From Brevundimonas mediterranea (lineage in GTDB: Bacteria > Pseudomonadota > Alphaproteobacteria > Caulobacterales > Caulobacteraceae): DNA of 64,000 nt. A program made the position numbers and the translations under genes. The stretch spans positions 1,798,001 through 1,862,000 of the forward strand of contig NZ_CP048751.1 in assembly GCF_011064825.1 (NCBI RefSeq). The letters are read 5' to 3'. Shown here piece by piece: positions 53,372 to 64,000 of the stretch. The notes beneath the pieces were generated by a model. The model had not been told where the DNA came from. It ran no database searches and saw only the letters and a program-made list of their open reading frames with translations. The first letter of the stretch is position 1, and each line of letters starts with the position of its first letter.

Positions 53372-53842
53372 TTACCGCCGCGCCAGAAGAGCCTTCATCT
53401 GGGCGATCTCCTGTTCCTGGGAGCGGACGATTTCCTCGCACAGACCGAGCACTTCCGGATCCGTCAGCGAGGCTTGCTGGCACATCAGGATGGCGCCGGA
53501 GTGGTGCGGGATCATCGAACGCAGGAACTCCGTGTCTCCCACCGCCGCCTGGGTCCGCATACCCCAGAAGCTGACCGCAAACACCAGGGCGGCAGCCCCG
53601 CCGATCAGCAGATTCGTCCGTTTCGACGGATACATCGACCGCATGAACACCAGCATGAGGATCGCCATAGGCGAGACCATCATGAGGGTCATGTAGACGT
53701 TGTTGAGGTTGAAGTAGAAATGATTGAGGGACGCGATCATCGTGTACATCACGAGGTACATGATGATGAAATCCAGGACGAGCTCGATCGCGAACGACCG
53801 ATAGCTCCCCTTCATGGCGTGCATGGTCTTCATGTTTTCCAT
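53372..53842 (-). CDS. DUF305 membrane protein
   Basis: A 156-residue protein with three hydrophobic helices (AIELVLDFIIMYLVMYTMIAS, VYMTLMMVSPMAILMLVFM, LLIGGAAALVFAVSFW) followed by a periplasmic DUF305-like end: GDTEFLRSMIPHHSGAILMCQQASLTDPEVLGLCEEIVRSQEQEIAQMKALL. The M-I-P-H-H and later Cys/Met suggest metal binding. The ATG at 53842 has GAGGAAG eight bases upstream. DUF305 proteins are frequent in copper and silver resistance regions. 55 bases after the lipoprotein DUF305 gene on the same strand. Confidence 0.85.
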   Translation of the reverse strand: MENMKTMHAMKGSYRSFAIELVLDFIIMYLVMYTMIASLNHFYFNLNNVYMTLMMVSPMAILMLVFMRSMYPSKRTNLLIGGAAALVFAVSFWGMRTQAAVGDTEFLRSMIPHHSGAILMCQQASLTDPEVLGLCEEIVRSQEQEIAQMKALLARR

Positions 53843-53897
53843 CGATTGTTCTTCCTCTACTCGCAAATCTGCAACGGGACTTCTCGCCGACGCCGGA

Positions 53898-54578
53898 TCA
53901 TCCTGCGCTGGCGGGATGAGCCTCCAGCCAGGCGCGCAGCTCCGCGATGTCCGCGGTCTGCATCTCGATCGTCTTCTGCGCCATGCGCCGGATGTCGGCG
54001 TCCTGGCTTTCGCGCAGCACCACCTGGGCCATGTCGAGGGCGCCCTGGTGATGCGCGATCATCTTGCGAGCCCAGGTCTGGTCCGTGTCGACCCCGGTCG
54101 CGGCCATCATGGCCTCCATCATTTTCGCTTCGGCCGGCGCGAACGGCGGCTCACCGCCTCCGCCCGGCGCTGCCGCACCGGCTGCGGCCCCCACGTTTGT
54201 TTCGAGCCAACGCTGGAGCTCGGCGATGTCCCCGGTCTGCATCTCGACGGTCTTCTGCGCCATCCGGCGAATGTCGGCATCCCGCGTGTCGCGCAGCACG
54301 ATCTGGGACATATCGAGGGCGCCTTGGTGATGGGGGATCATCTTGCGGGCCCATGCCTCTCCGGCGCTGGCTCCCGTCGCCGACCTCATGGCCTCGTGCA
54401 TCCTCGCCTCGGCGGCGGAGAAGGGCGTCTGCGCCATCGCCATGGGCTCCGGAGTCTGCGCCGACTCGTCGGCCTTGGAGGCCGCCGGCGGCTCGGCGGC
54501 CGGGCTGCACGCCGCCACGAGGAGAGCGGAACAGCCGGCGAGCAGAACGGACGAGCGTGTGAAGGTCAGGTTGAACAT
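53898..54578 (-). CDS. lipoprotein with two DUF305 domains
   Basis: A 226-residue lipoprotein (lipobox LVAAC, Cys about 24) with two DUF305 repeats. Repeat one: AWARKMIPHHQGALDMSQIVLRDTRDADIRRMAQKTVEMQTGDIAELQRWL; repeat two: TWARKMIAHHQGALDMAQVVLRESQDADIRRMAQKTIEMQTADIAELRAWL. A glycine-rich hinge separates them. The near-identity indicates internal duplication. HHQGA and the conserved Met likely bind metal. The ATG at 54578 with GGAGA upstream starts the lipoprotein signal; the frame is open for 78 further codons without a signal-like start. Confidence 0.88.
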   Translation of the reverse strand: MFNLTFTRSSVLLAGCSALLVAACSPAAEPPAASKADESAQTPEPMAMAQTPFSAAEARMHEAMRSATGASAGEAWARKMIPHHQGALDMSQIVLRDTRDADIRRMAQKTVEMQTGDIAELQRWLETNVGAAAGAAAPGGGGEPPFAPAEAKMMEAMMAATGVDTDQTWARKMIAHHQGALDMAQVVLRESQDADIRRMAQKTIEMQTADIAELRAWLEAHPASAG

Positions 54579-54860
54579 CGGGTGTCTCCGGCGTGGGGCG
54601 GCGCCGGCGAATCGGCCGGCGGCTAGTTGAAGAGGGCGCCGGCGAGGCGGCGGCGGGACGCGGACTTGAACCGGGATCTCGGCGCCGTTGCGCAACCGGA
54701 CATGAACGCCAGTTAAATCCGGGTCCTCCGACACGGTTCCGCCTTGATCAAATATACCCGAACGCTGTTGGATCAGGCGAGGGATCGGCTGCCGGAGTGC
54801 GTAATGGCGCAAACGCCGGTCGTCGCCTTCTCCTGGCCCCGGTCCCCCATGCCGCCCCCG
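54579..54860. other. gene-free stretch between Cu ATPase and DUF305 lipoprotein
   Basis: About 280 bases between two minus-strand genes. It holds a plus-strand copy of the predicted ECF promoter motif (separate entry) and presumably the minus-strand promoter for the DUF305 pair, which I cannot place with confidence. Confidence 0.5.
54779..54805 (+). promoter_or_regulatory. orphan ECF-type motif pointing into the Cu ATPase gene (antisense)
   Basis: GAGGGATC (54779-54786), 13-base gap, CGTAAT (54800-54805) on the plus strand. No plus-strand gene follows; transcription would enter the 3' end of the Cu ATPase gene (stop at 54861) in antisense. Either an antisense or small RNA promoter, or a chance match. 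Confidence 0.4.
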
Positions 54861-57215
54861 TTAAAGTCTGACCGCACGAAGCCGCAGCGCATTGCCGATG
54901 ACGCTCACGGAGGACAGGGCCATCGCCAACGCCGCCAGAGCCGGCGACAGCAGGAGGCCAAAGATCGGGTACAGCAGCCCCGCCGCGACCGGGATGCCCA
55001 GGGCGTTGTACCCGAAGGCGAAGACGAGATTCTGGCGAATGTTGCTCATCACCGCCTTCGACAGCTTGCGGGCCCGGACGATGCCCTGGAGGTCGCCCCC
55101 CAGCAGGGTGACGCCGGCGCTCTCGATCGCCACGTCGGAACCTGCGCCCATGGCCACACCAACATCGGCGGCGGCCAGGGCCGGGGCATCGTTGACCCCG
55201 TCGCCAGCCATGGCGACGATCCGGCCCTCGGCGCGCAGCCGCTCGACGACCGCCGCCTTGTCCTGCGGCAGGACCTCGGCCTGGACGTCGTCTATGCCGA
55301 GCCGGCGCGCCACCGCCTCGGCCGTGGTCCGGTTATCCCCGGTCATCATCACCAGGCGCAGGCCCGCGGCCTTCAGATCGCGAATGGCCCCGGCGGTCGT
55401 CGCCTTGACCGGGTCGGCGATGCCGAGGACGCCGGCCGCGGCCCCGTCCACGGCCACGAAGATCGCGGTGGCGCCGTCCTGGCGTAGCGCCTCGGCCTCG
55501 GCCTCGAGGGCGGCGACATCGACGCCGATCTCGCCGAGGTAGCGGCCGTTGCCGAGCGCCACGCGGCGGCCGTCGACCACCCCGGTGACGCCACGCCCGA
55601 CCGGGCTGTCGAACTCCGAGGCCTCCGACAGCGCGAGCTTGCGATCCGTCGCGGCGCGGACGACGGCGTCGGCCAGCGGATGTTCGCTGGCCCGCTCCAG
55701 ACTGGCGGAGAGTCTCAGAAGCTCGGTCTCGTCGAACCCGGGCGCGGGCCGGATCGCCGTGACCGACGGGCGCCCCTCGGTCAGGGTGCCGGTCTTGTCG
55801 AGCACCAGGGTGTCGACCTTTTCGAAACGCTCCAGCGCCTCGGCGTTCTTGATCAAGACCCCGGCGTGGGCGCCGCGCCCCACCCCGACCATGATGGAGA
55901 TCGGCGTTGCCAGGCCCAGCGCGCAGGGACAGGCGATGATCAGCACCGAGACCGCGGCGACCAGCGCGTAGGACAGGCGCGGTTCGGGACCGACCAGGCC
56001 CCAGACGAGGGCGGCGAGAACCGCGATGCCGATCACTGCCGGCACGAACCAGCCGGACACCTTGTCGGCCAGCCGCTGGATCGGCGCGCGGCTGCGCTGG
56101 GCCTGGGCCACCATCTGGACGATCTGCGCCAGCAGGGTGTCGGCGCCGACCTTGTCAGCCCGCATCACGAACGAGCCGGTCTTGTTGAGCGAACCGGCGA
56201 CGACCTTGTCCCCGACGCCCTTGGTCACCGGCATGGATTCACCCGTGACCAGGGACTCGTCGATGGTTACGCGACCGTCCAGAATCTCGCCATCGACCGC
56301 CACCTTCTCGCCGGGGCGGACGCGCAGCCGGTCTCCGACGGCGACCATGTCGAGCGTGACGTCCTCGTCGCCGCCGTCGTCACGGAGCCGCCGCGCGGTC
56401 TTGGGCGCCAAATCAAGCAGCGCCCGGATGGCGCCGGACGTCTGTTCGCGGGCGCGCAGCTCAAGAATCTGGCCCACCAGAACCAGGACGGTGATGATGG
56501 CCGCTGCCTCGAAATAGACCGGCGCGCTGCCGTCCATCCGGCGGACCGCCGCCGGGAACAGAGCCGGCGCCAGCACCGCGACCACGCTGTAGATCCAGGC
56601 CGCGCCGACGCCGATGGCGATCAGGGTGAACATGTTGAGGCTGCGGTTGCGGAGGGAAGCCCAGCCCCGCTGGAAGAACGGCCAGCCGGCCCACAGCACC
56701 ACGGGCGTCGCCAGCGCGAACTGGATCCAGTTGGAGGTTTGGCCCGAAATCCGCATCGCCAGTCCGGTCAGATGGCCGCCCATCTCGAGCGCGAAGACGG
56801 GCAGGGTCAGGACCGCGGCAACCCAGAGGCGGCGGGTGAAGTCGATCAGTTCGTGATTGACCGGCGCCTCGGCGGTGACGGTCTCCGGCTCCAGCGCCAT
56901 GCCGCAGATCGGGCAGGAGCCCGGGCCCTCCTGGCGCACCTCCGGATGCATCGGGCAGGTGTAGATGGCGCCCGGGATGACAGGCGCCGGTTGCCGGGCC
57001 TCGCCGAGATAGCGGTCCGGATCGGCGATGAATTTGGTCCGGCAGCCCGCCGAACAGAAGAAATAGTCCTTATCGTCGTGGGCCGCCCGATGCGCTGTGG
57101 TCGCCGGATCGACGGTCATGCCGCAGACCGGATCGACCGCCTTCGCGCCGCTGTCCGCCGATTTGGCCGAACAGCAGCTGTGGTCGGGCGGATGCGAAGG
57201 GGAGGGCATGGACAT
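54861..57215 (-). CDS. Cu(I)-exporting P-type ATPase with YHS and heavy-metal-binding N-terminus
   Basis: A 784-residue P1B-1 ATPase (CopA/PacS type). The N-terminus lacks an HMA domain; instead it has a Cys/His-rich start ([11 protein letters not shown]), a YHS domain ([11 protein letters not shown] to [11 protein letters not shown]) and a [20 protein letters not shown] metal-binding motif (about 85-105). Then TGES, the membrane site [30 protein letters not shown], and [20 protein letters not shown]; helix residues [17 protein letters not shown] and [15 protein letters not shown] carry the Y-N and M-xx-S-S ligands of Cu(I) pumps. The ATG at 57215 has AAGGAGC upstream. A CsoR-type operator separates it from divergent csoR. 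Confidence 0.95.
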   Translation of the reverse strand: MSMPSPSHPPDHSCCSAKSADSGAKAVDPVCGMTVDPATTAHRAAHDDKDYFFCSAGCRTKFIADPDRYLGEARQPAPVIPGAIYTCPMHPEVRQEGPGSCPICGMALEPETVTAEAPVNHELIDFTRRLWVAAVLTLPVFALEMGGHLTGLAMRISGQTSNWIQFALATPVVLWAGWPFFQRGWASLRNRSLNMFTLIAIGVGAAWIYSVVAVLAPALFPAAVRRMDGSAPVYFEAAAIITVLVLVGQILELRAREQTSGAIRALLDLAPKTARRLRDDGGDEDVTLDMVAVGDRLRVRPGEKVAVDGEILDGRVTIDESLVTGESMPVTKGVGDKVVAGSLNKTGSFVMRADKVGADTLLAQIVQMVAQAQRSRAPIQRLADKVSGWFVPAVIGIAVLAALVWGLVGPEPRLSYALVAAVSVLIIACPCALGLATPISIMVGVGRGAHAGVLIKNAEALERFEKVDTLVLDKTGTLTEGRPSVTAIRPAPGFDETELLRLSASLERASEHPLADAVVRAATDRKLALSEASEFDSPVGRGVTGVVDGRRVALGNGRYLGEIGVDVAALEAEAEALRQDGATAIFVAVDGAAAGVLGIADPVKATTAGAIRDLKAAGLRLVMMTGDNRTTAEAVARRLGIDDVQAEVLPQDKAAVVERLRAEGRIVAMAGDGVNDAPALAAADVGVAMGAGSDVAIESAGVTLLGGDLQGIVRARKLSKAVMSNIRQNLVFAFGYNALGIPVAAGLLYPIFGLLLSPALAALAMALSSVSVIGNALRLRAVRL

Positions 57216-57246
57216 GGCGGGCTCCTTGAAACAGCTGGACGCCATA

Positions 57247-57264
57247 TATACCCTAAGGGGGTAT
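57247..57264. promoter_or_regulatory. CsoR-type operator between Cu ATPase and csoR
   Basis: TATACCC-TAA-GGGGGTAT: a dyad with the TACCC...GGGTA arms typical of CsoR/RcnR operators, in the 101 bases between the divergent ATPase and csoR starts, 32 bases from the ATPase ATG. One site could silence both genes until copper is bound. Confidence 0.75.
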
Positions 57265-57316
57265 CGCGCAAGGCGCTGTCCTGGGGTATGGTCGAACGGT
57301 CAGAGCGAGGAATTGG

Positions 57317-57592
57317 ATGCAGACGGAAACAAAACCCAAGGTGTTGAACCGCCTGAACCGGATCGAGGGCCAGGTGCGCGGCATCGCCCGGATGGTCGAG
57401 GAGGACCGCTACTGCGTGGAGGTCCTCACCCAGCTCCAGGCCGTACGGGCGGCCCTGCTGCGCGTCGAGAGCGAGGTGCTCAGAGACCACCTTGACCACT
57501 GCGTCATGGGGGCGATGACCGGCGACGATCTCTCCGATCGCAAGGCCAAGGCCACAGAACTGATCGACCTTCTCGGACGCGCCTCGCGGTAG
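57317..57592 (+). CDS. csoR: CsoR copper-sensing repressor
   Basis: A 91-residue all-helical repressor of the CsoR/RcnR family. The Cu(I) ligands C33, H58 and C62 have the exact 25- and 4-residue spacing of CsoR from Mycobacterium (C36, H61, C65); formaldehyde sensors (FrmR) lack the last Cys, and RcnR uses other ligands, so copper is the best assignment. The start LNRLNRIEGQVRGIARMVEEDRYC is family-typical. GAGG lies upstream. It diverges from the Cu ATPase across a CsoR-type operator and should repress it when copper is low. Confidence 0.93.
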   Translation: MQTETKPKVLNRLNRIEGQVRGIARMVEEDRYCVEVLTQLQAVRAALLRVESEVLRDHLDHCVMGAMTGDDLSDRKAKATELIDLLGRASR

Positions 57593-58396
57593 CGCAGGAC
57601 ATTTCCCTAGACATCCCGTCGGATTGGTTCGGCGAGCGTCTTAAAATATCCTCTCGGGTAGTCGGGCCGACCGCCGATCTGGCCTGCCCGGGGCGTGTGG
57701 ACCCCGGACCGGAAACTTGCCCAAGAGATGATCCCACAGGCTGGTGAACAGGCCGAAAAACCCACGGAAAATCACGGGAGCGTAGCAAAGACGTGGAGCC
57801 TGCATCTGCGCCTAGGCCAGGACCTTGAGGCGCCGACCGCCCAGGCTCCCGGGCGACGGCTCCGGGCGCCGGGTCCTCAGACGGCTTGAGGAGCGCCCCT
57901 TCAAGGCGTGCATCCAGCTTACATACCTTGACGCCGAGCTGTTCTTTGAAGCCCGCCACGATGCGGTCCGGCTGGGCCTCAGGGCTCGACAGGGCCGTCG
58001 GAGAGGGCGGAATGACGAGGCGAGGGCCGGCCGATCAGCGCCAGAAGGCCCGATGACGATCGCCTGACGGCTCAGGGCGGACGGTCGTCCAGAACCACGC
58101 GGACCGAGCCCGCGCGAGCCACGGTCAGCTGGATTGCGACATGGGTGGGCGACGTGGTCTTCGTGCGCGCCCGCATAGACGGCCCATCCATCGCCCATGG
58201 AGAAAACCGCGCTCGATGAGATCCAGGCCATCGTTCACCACGGCCCGCGCTGAACTGTGGGCTGAGCCGGTGGCACGCGTCATCCCGCCTTCCGATGAAA
58301 CCTGCAAGCCGACCGCCATGAGCCCGCGAGCGGCGCAGGATCAGATCATGGCCTTTTCTCCAGCGCGGCAGGCCTGACCCCCGGATGCGAGAGGAT
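57593..58396. other. gene-poor stretch downstream of csoR
   Basis: About 800 bases without a supported gene. On the minus strand around 58231-58130, SSAVFSMGDGWAVYAGAHEDHVAH weakly recalls the C-terminal part of HlyD-type efflux adaptors (LFxxGDxWAVxV), with VAIQLTVARAGSVRVVLDDRPP in a neighbouring frame, so a decayed adaptor gene is possible. Nothing else is recognisable; no terminator stands out. Confidence 0.35.
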
Positions 58397-58423
58397 GAGG
58401 GATGGCGGCGACCGATGCGTAGA
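58397..58423 (+). promoter_or_regulatory. predicted ECF promoter of the acyltransferase gene
   Basis: GAGGGATG (58397-58404), 13-base gap, CGTAGA (58418-58423), 48 bases before the acyltransferase start. It brings an envelope-modifying enzyme into the predicted copper regulon. Confidence 0.6.
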
Positions 58424-58471
58424 CCAATTAAGCGGTCCGTCCTGTGCCGCCCGCCGTGGGGGCCATCGTTC

Positions 58472-59596
58472 ATGACGTCCGTTTCTCCGACTCACGAAGG
58501 CTACCCGGCTGATCTGAGGGCCCTGACCAGCCTGCGGGCCTTCCTGGCCATGGGCGTGGTGCTGTTCCACTACCAGCTTCAGTGGGATCCGGCCCTGGGC
58601 TACAGCCCGATCATCGAGCGAAGCCGGCTGGGGGTCGACGCCTTCTTCATGCTGTCGGGCTTCATTCTGGCCCACGTCTACGGCCCCGCTTTCGCCGCAG
58701 GAACGTTCAGCTACAGGCGCTTCCTCGTGGCCCGCTTGGCTCGGCTCTATCCCCTCCATCTGGCGATTTTAGGCGGTGTTCTGATCATGGTGCTCGGAGC
58801 TTCAATCTCTGGCGTTCCGTTCGATCTCTCGACCTACACGACAGAGGGCTTCTTCAAGACCCTGTTCCTGGTACAGGCGTGGTTTCCAAGCGAAATCGGA
58901 TACAATTGGAGCGGCCCGTCCTGGTCGCTCTCGGCGGAATGGTTCGCCTATCTGCTGTTCCCGGCCTACGCCCTTCTCTCGATCCGGATGAGACATCGTC
59001 CTTGGTTCCTGCTCGGCTTGGGCATCGTCAGCTATGTTGTCATCGACGCGGCCTACGTCTCAACCTTCGGCAAGGTTCTGCCTCGGGCCGAGGACGACAT
59101 GGGCATCTTGCGCATAGCGCCGGCCTTTCTGATCGGCATGGCGCTCTACGGCTTGGGCCATCGCTGGCGCTGGAGCCGGCCCGTCGCCATCGCCGCCGCC
59201 CTGGCTGCTACCCTCGTGTTGCTCGGCGCTATGCAGCTGTCGTTGGACGACCGGATCATCGTCGCCCTCTCAGCCCCCGTTATCCTGACCTGGTCCCTGC
59301 TCGCACGCGCGGACTGCGAGGGGCCTCTCGCCGCCCCTGCGCTGGTTTTCGCCGGTGAAGCCTCCTTCGCCCTCTATCTCGTGCACATGCCCGTCCTCGT
59401 CGCCTTCAAGGGCGTGGTCGCCGAACTGCGCGGCATCGACAGCGCCTTCCGCATCACGCCAGTCGAACTGGCAGGGTTGTTCGTCGTCACGGCGCTGATC
59501 GCGGCGGCCCTGCATCTGCTCGTTGAGAAACCTGGGCGAACCTGGATCCGACGCCGGTTCGAAAGCCGGCGAGCCCGGCCCGCAGCGCCGGCCTGA
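58472..59596 (+). CDS. acyltransferase 3 family integral membrane protein
   Basis: A 374-residue OafA-type acyltransferase with about ten helices. Motifs: LTSLRAFLAMGVVLFHYQ (catalytic-type His), RSRLGVDAFFMLSGFILAHVYG (LSGF), RRFLVARLARLYPLHL (RxxRxxP-L) and NWSGPSWSLSAEWFAYLLFP. It would acylate an envelope polysaccharide, peptidoglycan or lipid in or outside the inner membrane. The start at 58472 fits the ECF-type promoter 48 bases upstream. Distant paralogue of 24723-25922. Target unknown. Confidence 0.9.
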   Translation: MTSVSPTHEGYPADLRALTSLRAFLAMGVVLFHYQLQWDPALGYSPIIERSRLGVDAFFMLSGFILAHVYGPAFAAGTFSYRRFLVARLARLYPLHLAILGGVLIMVLGASISGVPFDLSTYTTEGFFKTLFLVQAWFPSEIGYNWSGPSWSLSAEWFAYLLFPAYALLSIRMRHRPWFLLGLGIVSYVVIDAAYVSTFGKVLPRAEDDMGILRIAPAFLIGMALYGLGHRWRWSRPVAIAAALAATLVLLGAMQLSLDDRIIVALSAPVILTWSLLARADCEGPLAAPALVFAGEASFALYLVHMPVLVAFKGVVAELRGIDSAFRITPVELAGLFVVTALIAAALHLLVEKPGRTWIRRRFESRRARPAAPA

Positions 59597-59911
59597 CCCC
59601 GGGCCACGAGACGTGGGTACTGCCTCGGCGTCGGTCAATCCCGACCGGTCGGCGCCGCACTGGCGCCGCAGCGACCCGCAGCCCACCAAGAAAACATTTT
59701 GAGAATGATAGTGAGTCACTCCCATGCCGCCCCTTACCACGACTGGCGGATCGATCAATGTTCGCATCGTCGCAGCCGTCAACGGAGCTCCCGACCTCCG
59801 CCATCACGTATCCACCTGAAGGACGAATCCTAGCCATATCGTGATGCGGCAACCTCGACCGTTGCCATTGGGATCGGGTCGCACTATGGCGGATGAAGGA
59901 GCCGTTCAATC
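59597..59911. other. gene-free stretch before the second czc operon
   Basis: About 315 bases with no gene. An AT-rich patch at 59690-59722 contains TTGAGAATGATAGTGAGTCA, which loosely resembles a Fur-type box (GAATGATA half-site), without a gene in suitable position. The promoter of the czc operon must lie here but I cannot place it. Confidence 0.35.
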
Positions 59912-60358
59912 TTGTCTCGCCTGTTTCGCACCATTTGCGTCAGCCTGTGCGCCGCCCTCGTGGCGACGTTGAGCCTGCATGGGGTTCAGGAAGGGCGGCA
60001 CCAGATTGCCCATGCGTCGGATTGGCCGGCAGTCGCGATCGGCCACGGTGATCACGCAGAGATCGCGGACGTCGATCATGGCTCGCTGCACGTCCATATC
60101 GCCCCCGACGCGCCGGCCGAGGATCCACTGGATCAAGCCGAAGACGGCGAAGACGAGGGCGAGGCCGGGCGTCCAGCAAGCCATCACCACCATACGAGCG
60201 GCGACAGCCACACCGCCATCCCGATCCTCAACCGCGATCTGAGCCCCCTCGTCGCCATGAACGCCGTGCTGATCCAGCCGGCGGGCGATGGCGCACGTCC
60301 GGCCCACGACGGCGACGGGCCTGAATACCCTCCCAGACGGACGCGCACGATCATCTGA
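59912..60358 (+). CDS. small exported His-rich protein preceding czcCBA (second copy)
   Basis: A 148-residue protein with a TTG start at 59912 (AAGGAG ten bases upstream). Signal peptide (1-22, CVSLCAALVATLS), then histidine- and acid-rich sequence: HGDHAEIADVDHGSLHVHIAPDAPAEDP, EDGEDEGEAGRPASHHHHTSGDSH. Unlike the Cys-containing protein before the first czc operon, its ligands are His and Asp/Glu, suited to Zn/Ni/Co. It lies 53 bases upstream of czcC. No sequence relation to the other small proteins is evident; the shared feature is position and type. Probable periplasmic metal buffer or czcI-like modulator. Confidence 0.65.
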   Translation: MSRLFRTICVSLCAALVATLSLHGVQEGRHQIAHASDWPAVAIGHGDHAEIADVDHGSLHVHIAPDAPAEDPLDQAEDGEDEGEAGRPASHHHHTSGDSHTAIPILNRDLSPLVAMNAVLIQPAGDGARPAHDGDGPEYPPRRTRTII

Positions 60359-60411
60359 TCCGACGCGGCCAATCGGTCGCGCGTGCACCCCCGTTTCCCG
60401 GAGAGAATCCC

Positions 60412-61724
60412 TTGAAGACCCCATCGTCCGGCATTGCCGGGCCGTGGGCGCGACTGACGGCCGTGTCGGCCCTCGCGCTCATTCTGGCGGCCTCGCTGCC
60501 GCCGACCCTTGCTGTCGCACAGGATGCGGCGGCCACGTCCACCGCGCCTGTACTGTCGCTGGACGAGGCGCTGCGTCGAGCCGCCCTGGTCGATCCCTCA
60601 CTGGCACCGACCCAGGCCCGGCGACAGGCGTCGCGGGCAGCCGTGCGTCAGGCGGACGTTCGTCCCAACCCCACGCTTGGGGTGATGGTCGAGAACTTTC
60701 CGACCATCGGCGGAGGCGACCTGTTCCGTCGGACCGAGACCACGCTCACAGTCGAGCAACGGTTCGAGCGGGGCGGTGACAGGTCCGCCCGTGTCTCTCT
60801 CGCCGAAGCCGAAGGGCTGCTGGTCGACGCCACCGCGCGCATTCGCCAGTTGGACCGGCTCGAACAGGTGCAGCGCGCCTGGGCGGAAGCTCTGGCGGCT
60901 CAGGCCGAGTTGGAGATCGCCCGCGAGCGCCTTGACCTCGCCGAACGGTTCCAGACCGAGGTCGGTCGCCGCGTGGACATGGCGCGCGATCCTCTGTTCG
61001 CCGGGGCGCGCGCCGAGGCCGAACTGGCTCAGGCCCAGATCGACTTCGATCAGGCCGGGATTACCGTCCGGGTCGCCAACATTTCGCTGGCCCGGTTCTG
61101 GGATGGGTCATCGGACTTCACCCTTGGCGCCGAGACCTTCGCCGACACCCGGTCGGCGCTCGACGTCACGGATGGGGTCGCCCAGGCGGACCTGGACATC
61201 TTCGTCGCACAGCGCGACATCGCCGTCGCCCGGGTGGCGGTGGAGACGGCCCGCGCCCGGTCGGACGCCACGGTCAGCGCCGGCGTCCGTCACTTCGGGG
61301 ACGGCAACGACCTCGGCTTTGTCGTCGGCGCGTCGATTCCCCTTGGTCGCTACGACCAGAACCTCGGGGCCATCGACCGCGCCCGAGCGGAGGGGCTGGC
61401 CGCCGAGGGTGATCTCGCCGCCGCCCGCATCGACCGTGAACGTGAGATCGCGCGCCTGCAGGTTCAGGTCATGGCCCGAGCCAGCGAAGCTCGCAGGATC
61501 GGGCAGGAAACCCTTCCCCAGGCCGAGCGCGCCGTCGTTCTGGTGCGCGACGGCTTCAACAGGGGCGGCTTCACCTACAACGACGTCATCTCCGCCCAGA
61601 CCGCCCTGCTGCAGACCCGCGCCCGCCGCGTCGCGGTGCTCAAGCAATTCCATATCGATCGCGCCCGCCTCGACAGACTGACCGGCGCGCACGGCGCCCT
61701 GATCCTCGCCCTGGAGACTCAACC

Positions 61725-61728
<4 letters not shown>
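60412..61728 (+). CDS. czcC: CzcC-type outer membrane channel (second copy)
   Basis: A 438-residue TolC-family protein with TTG start at 60412. Signal to about residue 38 (TLAVAQDAAA), then LSLDEALRRAALVDPSLAPTQARRQASRAAVRQADVRPNPTLGVMVENFPTIGG (split family pattern) and the second repeat AQADLDIFVAQRDIAVARVAVETARARSDATVSAGVRHFGDGND. About as similar to the first CzcC (16590) as separate family members usually are, so the two operons are old paralogues or separate acquisitions. Overlaps czcB by four bases. Confidence 0.9.

Positions 61729-64000
<2,272 letters not shown>

Noticed and set aside
55680..57347. 555-codon open frame opposite the Cu ATPase
   Set aside because: Shadow frame in high-GC DNA; the ATPase motifs on the minus strand are unambiguous.

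Overview
The window is high-GC DNA that reads as an alphaproteobacterial chromosome, most likely of the Caulobacteraceae (Brevundimonas/Caulobacter-like). This is inferred from GC content, codon use, protein style and the REP-like GC-rich palindromes near the left end; no database search was possible.

Layout. 1-5.5 kb is ordinary chromosome: an M16 zinc peptidase (cut by the window edge), an isoaspartyl peptidase, a quinone oxidoreductase, a DUF1232 protein, a short-chain dehydrogenase and tRNA-Gly(GCC) with its own terminator. Beyond the tRNA the content becomes a metal and stress resistance region running off the right end: arsH, an autoregulated-looking Fic protein, a cytochrome c/FTR1 iron permease, a CYP152-type P450 with a lipoamide-dehydrogenase-like partner (5.9-13 kb); a MerR-controlled Zn/Cd block with merR-MAPEG-lspA diverging from a truncated CDF transporter and a coupled methyltransferase, then czcCBA, DUF190, a second short CDF protein, an ICMT-family protein and a ZntA-type ATPase (13-28 kb); a decaying stretch with a lesioned DUF411 gene and a doubly frameshifted nadE (28-31 kb); a methyltransferase, an AraC regulator and the Cu/Ag efflux operon cusCBAF (31-40 kb); copper genes copCD, a predicted nuclease, the operon DUF2231-NTF2-DUF411-PepSY, a cnrYXH-like ECF sigma module, a second copC, copAB, two DUF305 proteins, a Cu P-type ATPase and csoR (40-57.6 kb); and finally an acyltransferase and a second czcCBA (58-64 kb).

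How the parts work together. Three regulatory layers are visible in the DNA. (1) Three MerR-type promoters with 19-bp spacers share one dyad and would place merR-MAPEG-lspA, the CDF-methyltransferase pair and the ZntA ATPase under one Zn/Cd/Pb-type MerR protein. (2) A CsoR-type operator lies between csoR and the Cu ATPase. (3) A motif GAGGG-N3-N13-CGTA occurs seven times, six of them 30-65 bases upstream of a correctly oriented gene: cnrYXH itself, DUF2231-NTF2-DUF411-PepSY, copCD, lipoprotein-copC, copAB and an acyltransferase. This is the most interesting observation: a CnrH-like ECF sigma factor with a periplasmic CnrX-like sensor appears to run a dispersed copper regulon, rather than the Ni/Co efflux operon it is known for. 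The seventh copy points antisense into the end of the Cu ATPase gene.

Limits: all calls are by eye from sequence and remembered families; no searches, alignments or structure predictions were run.
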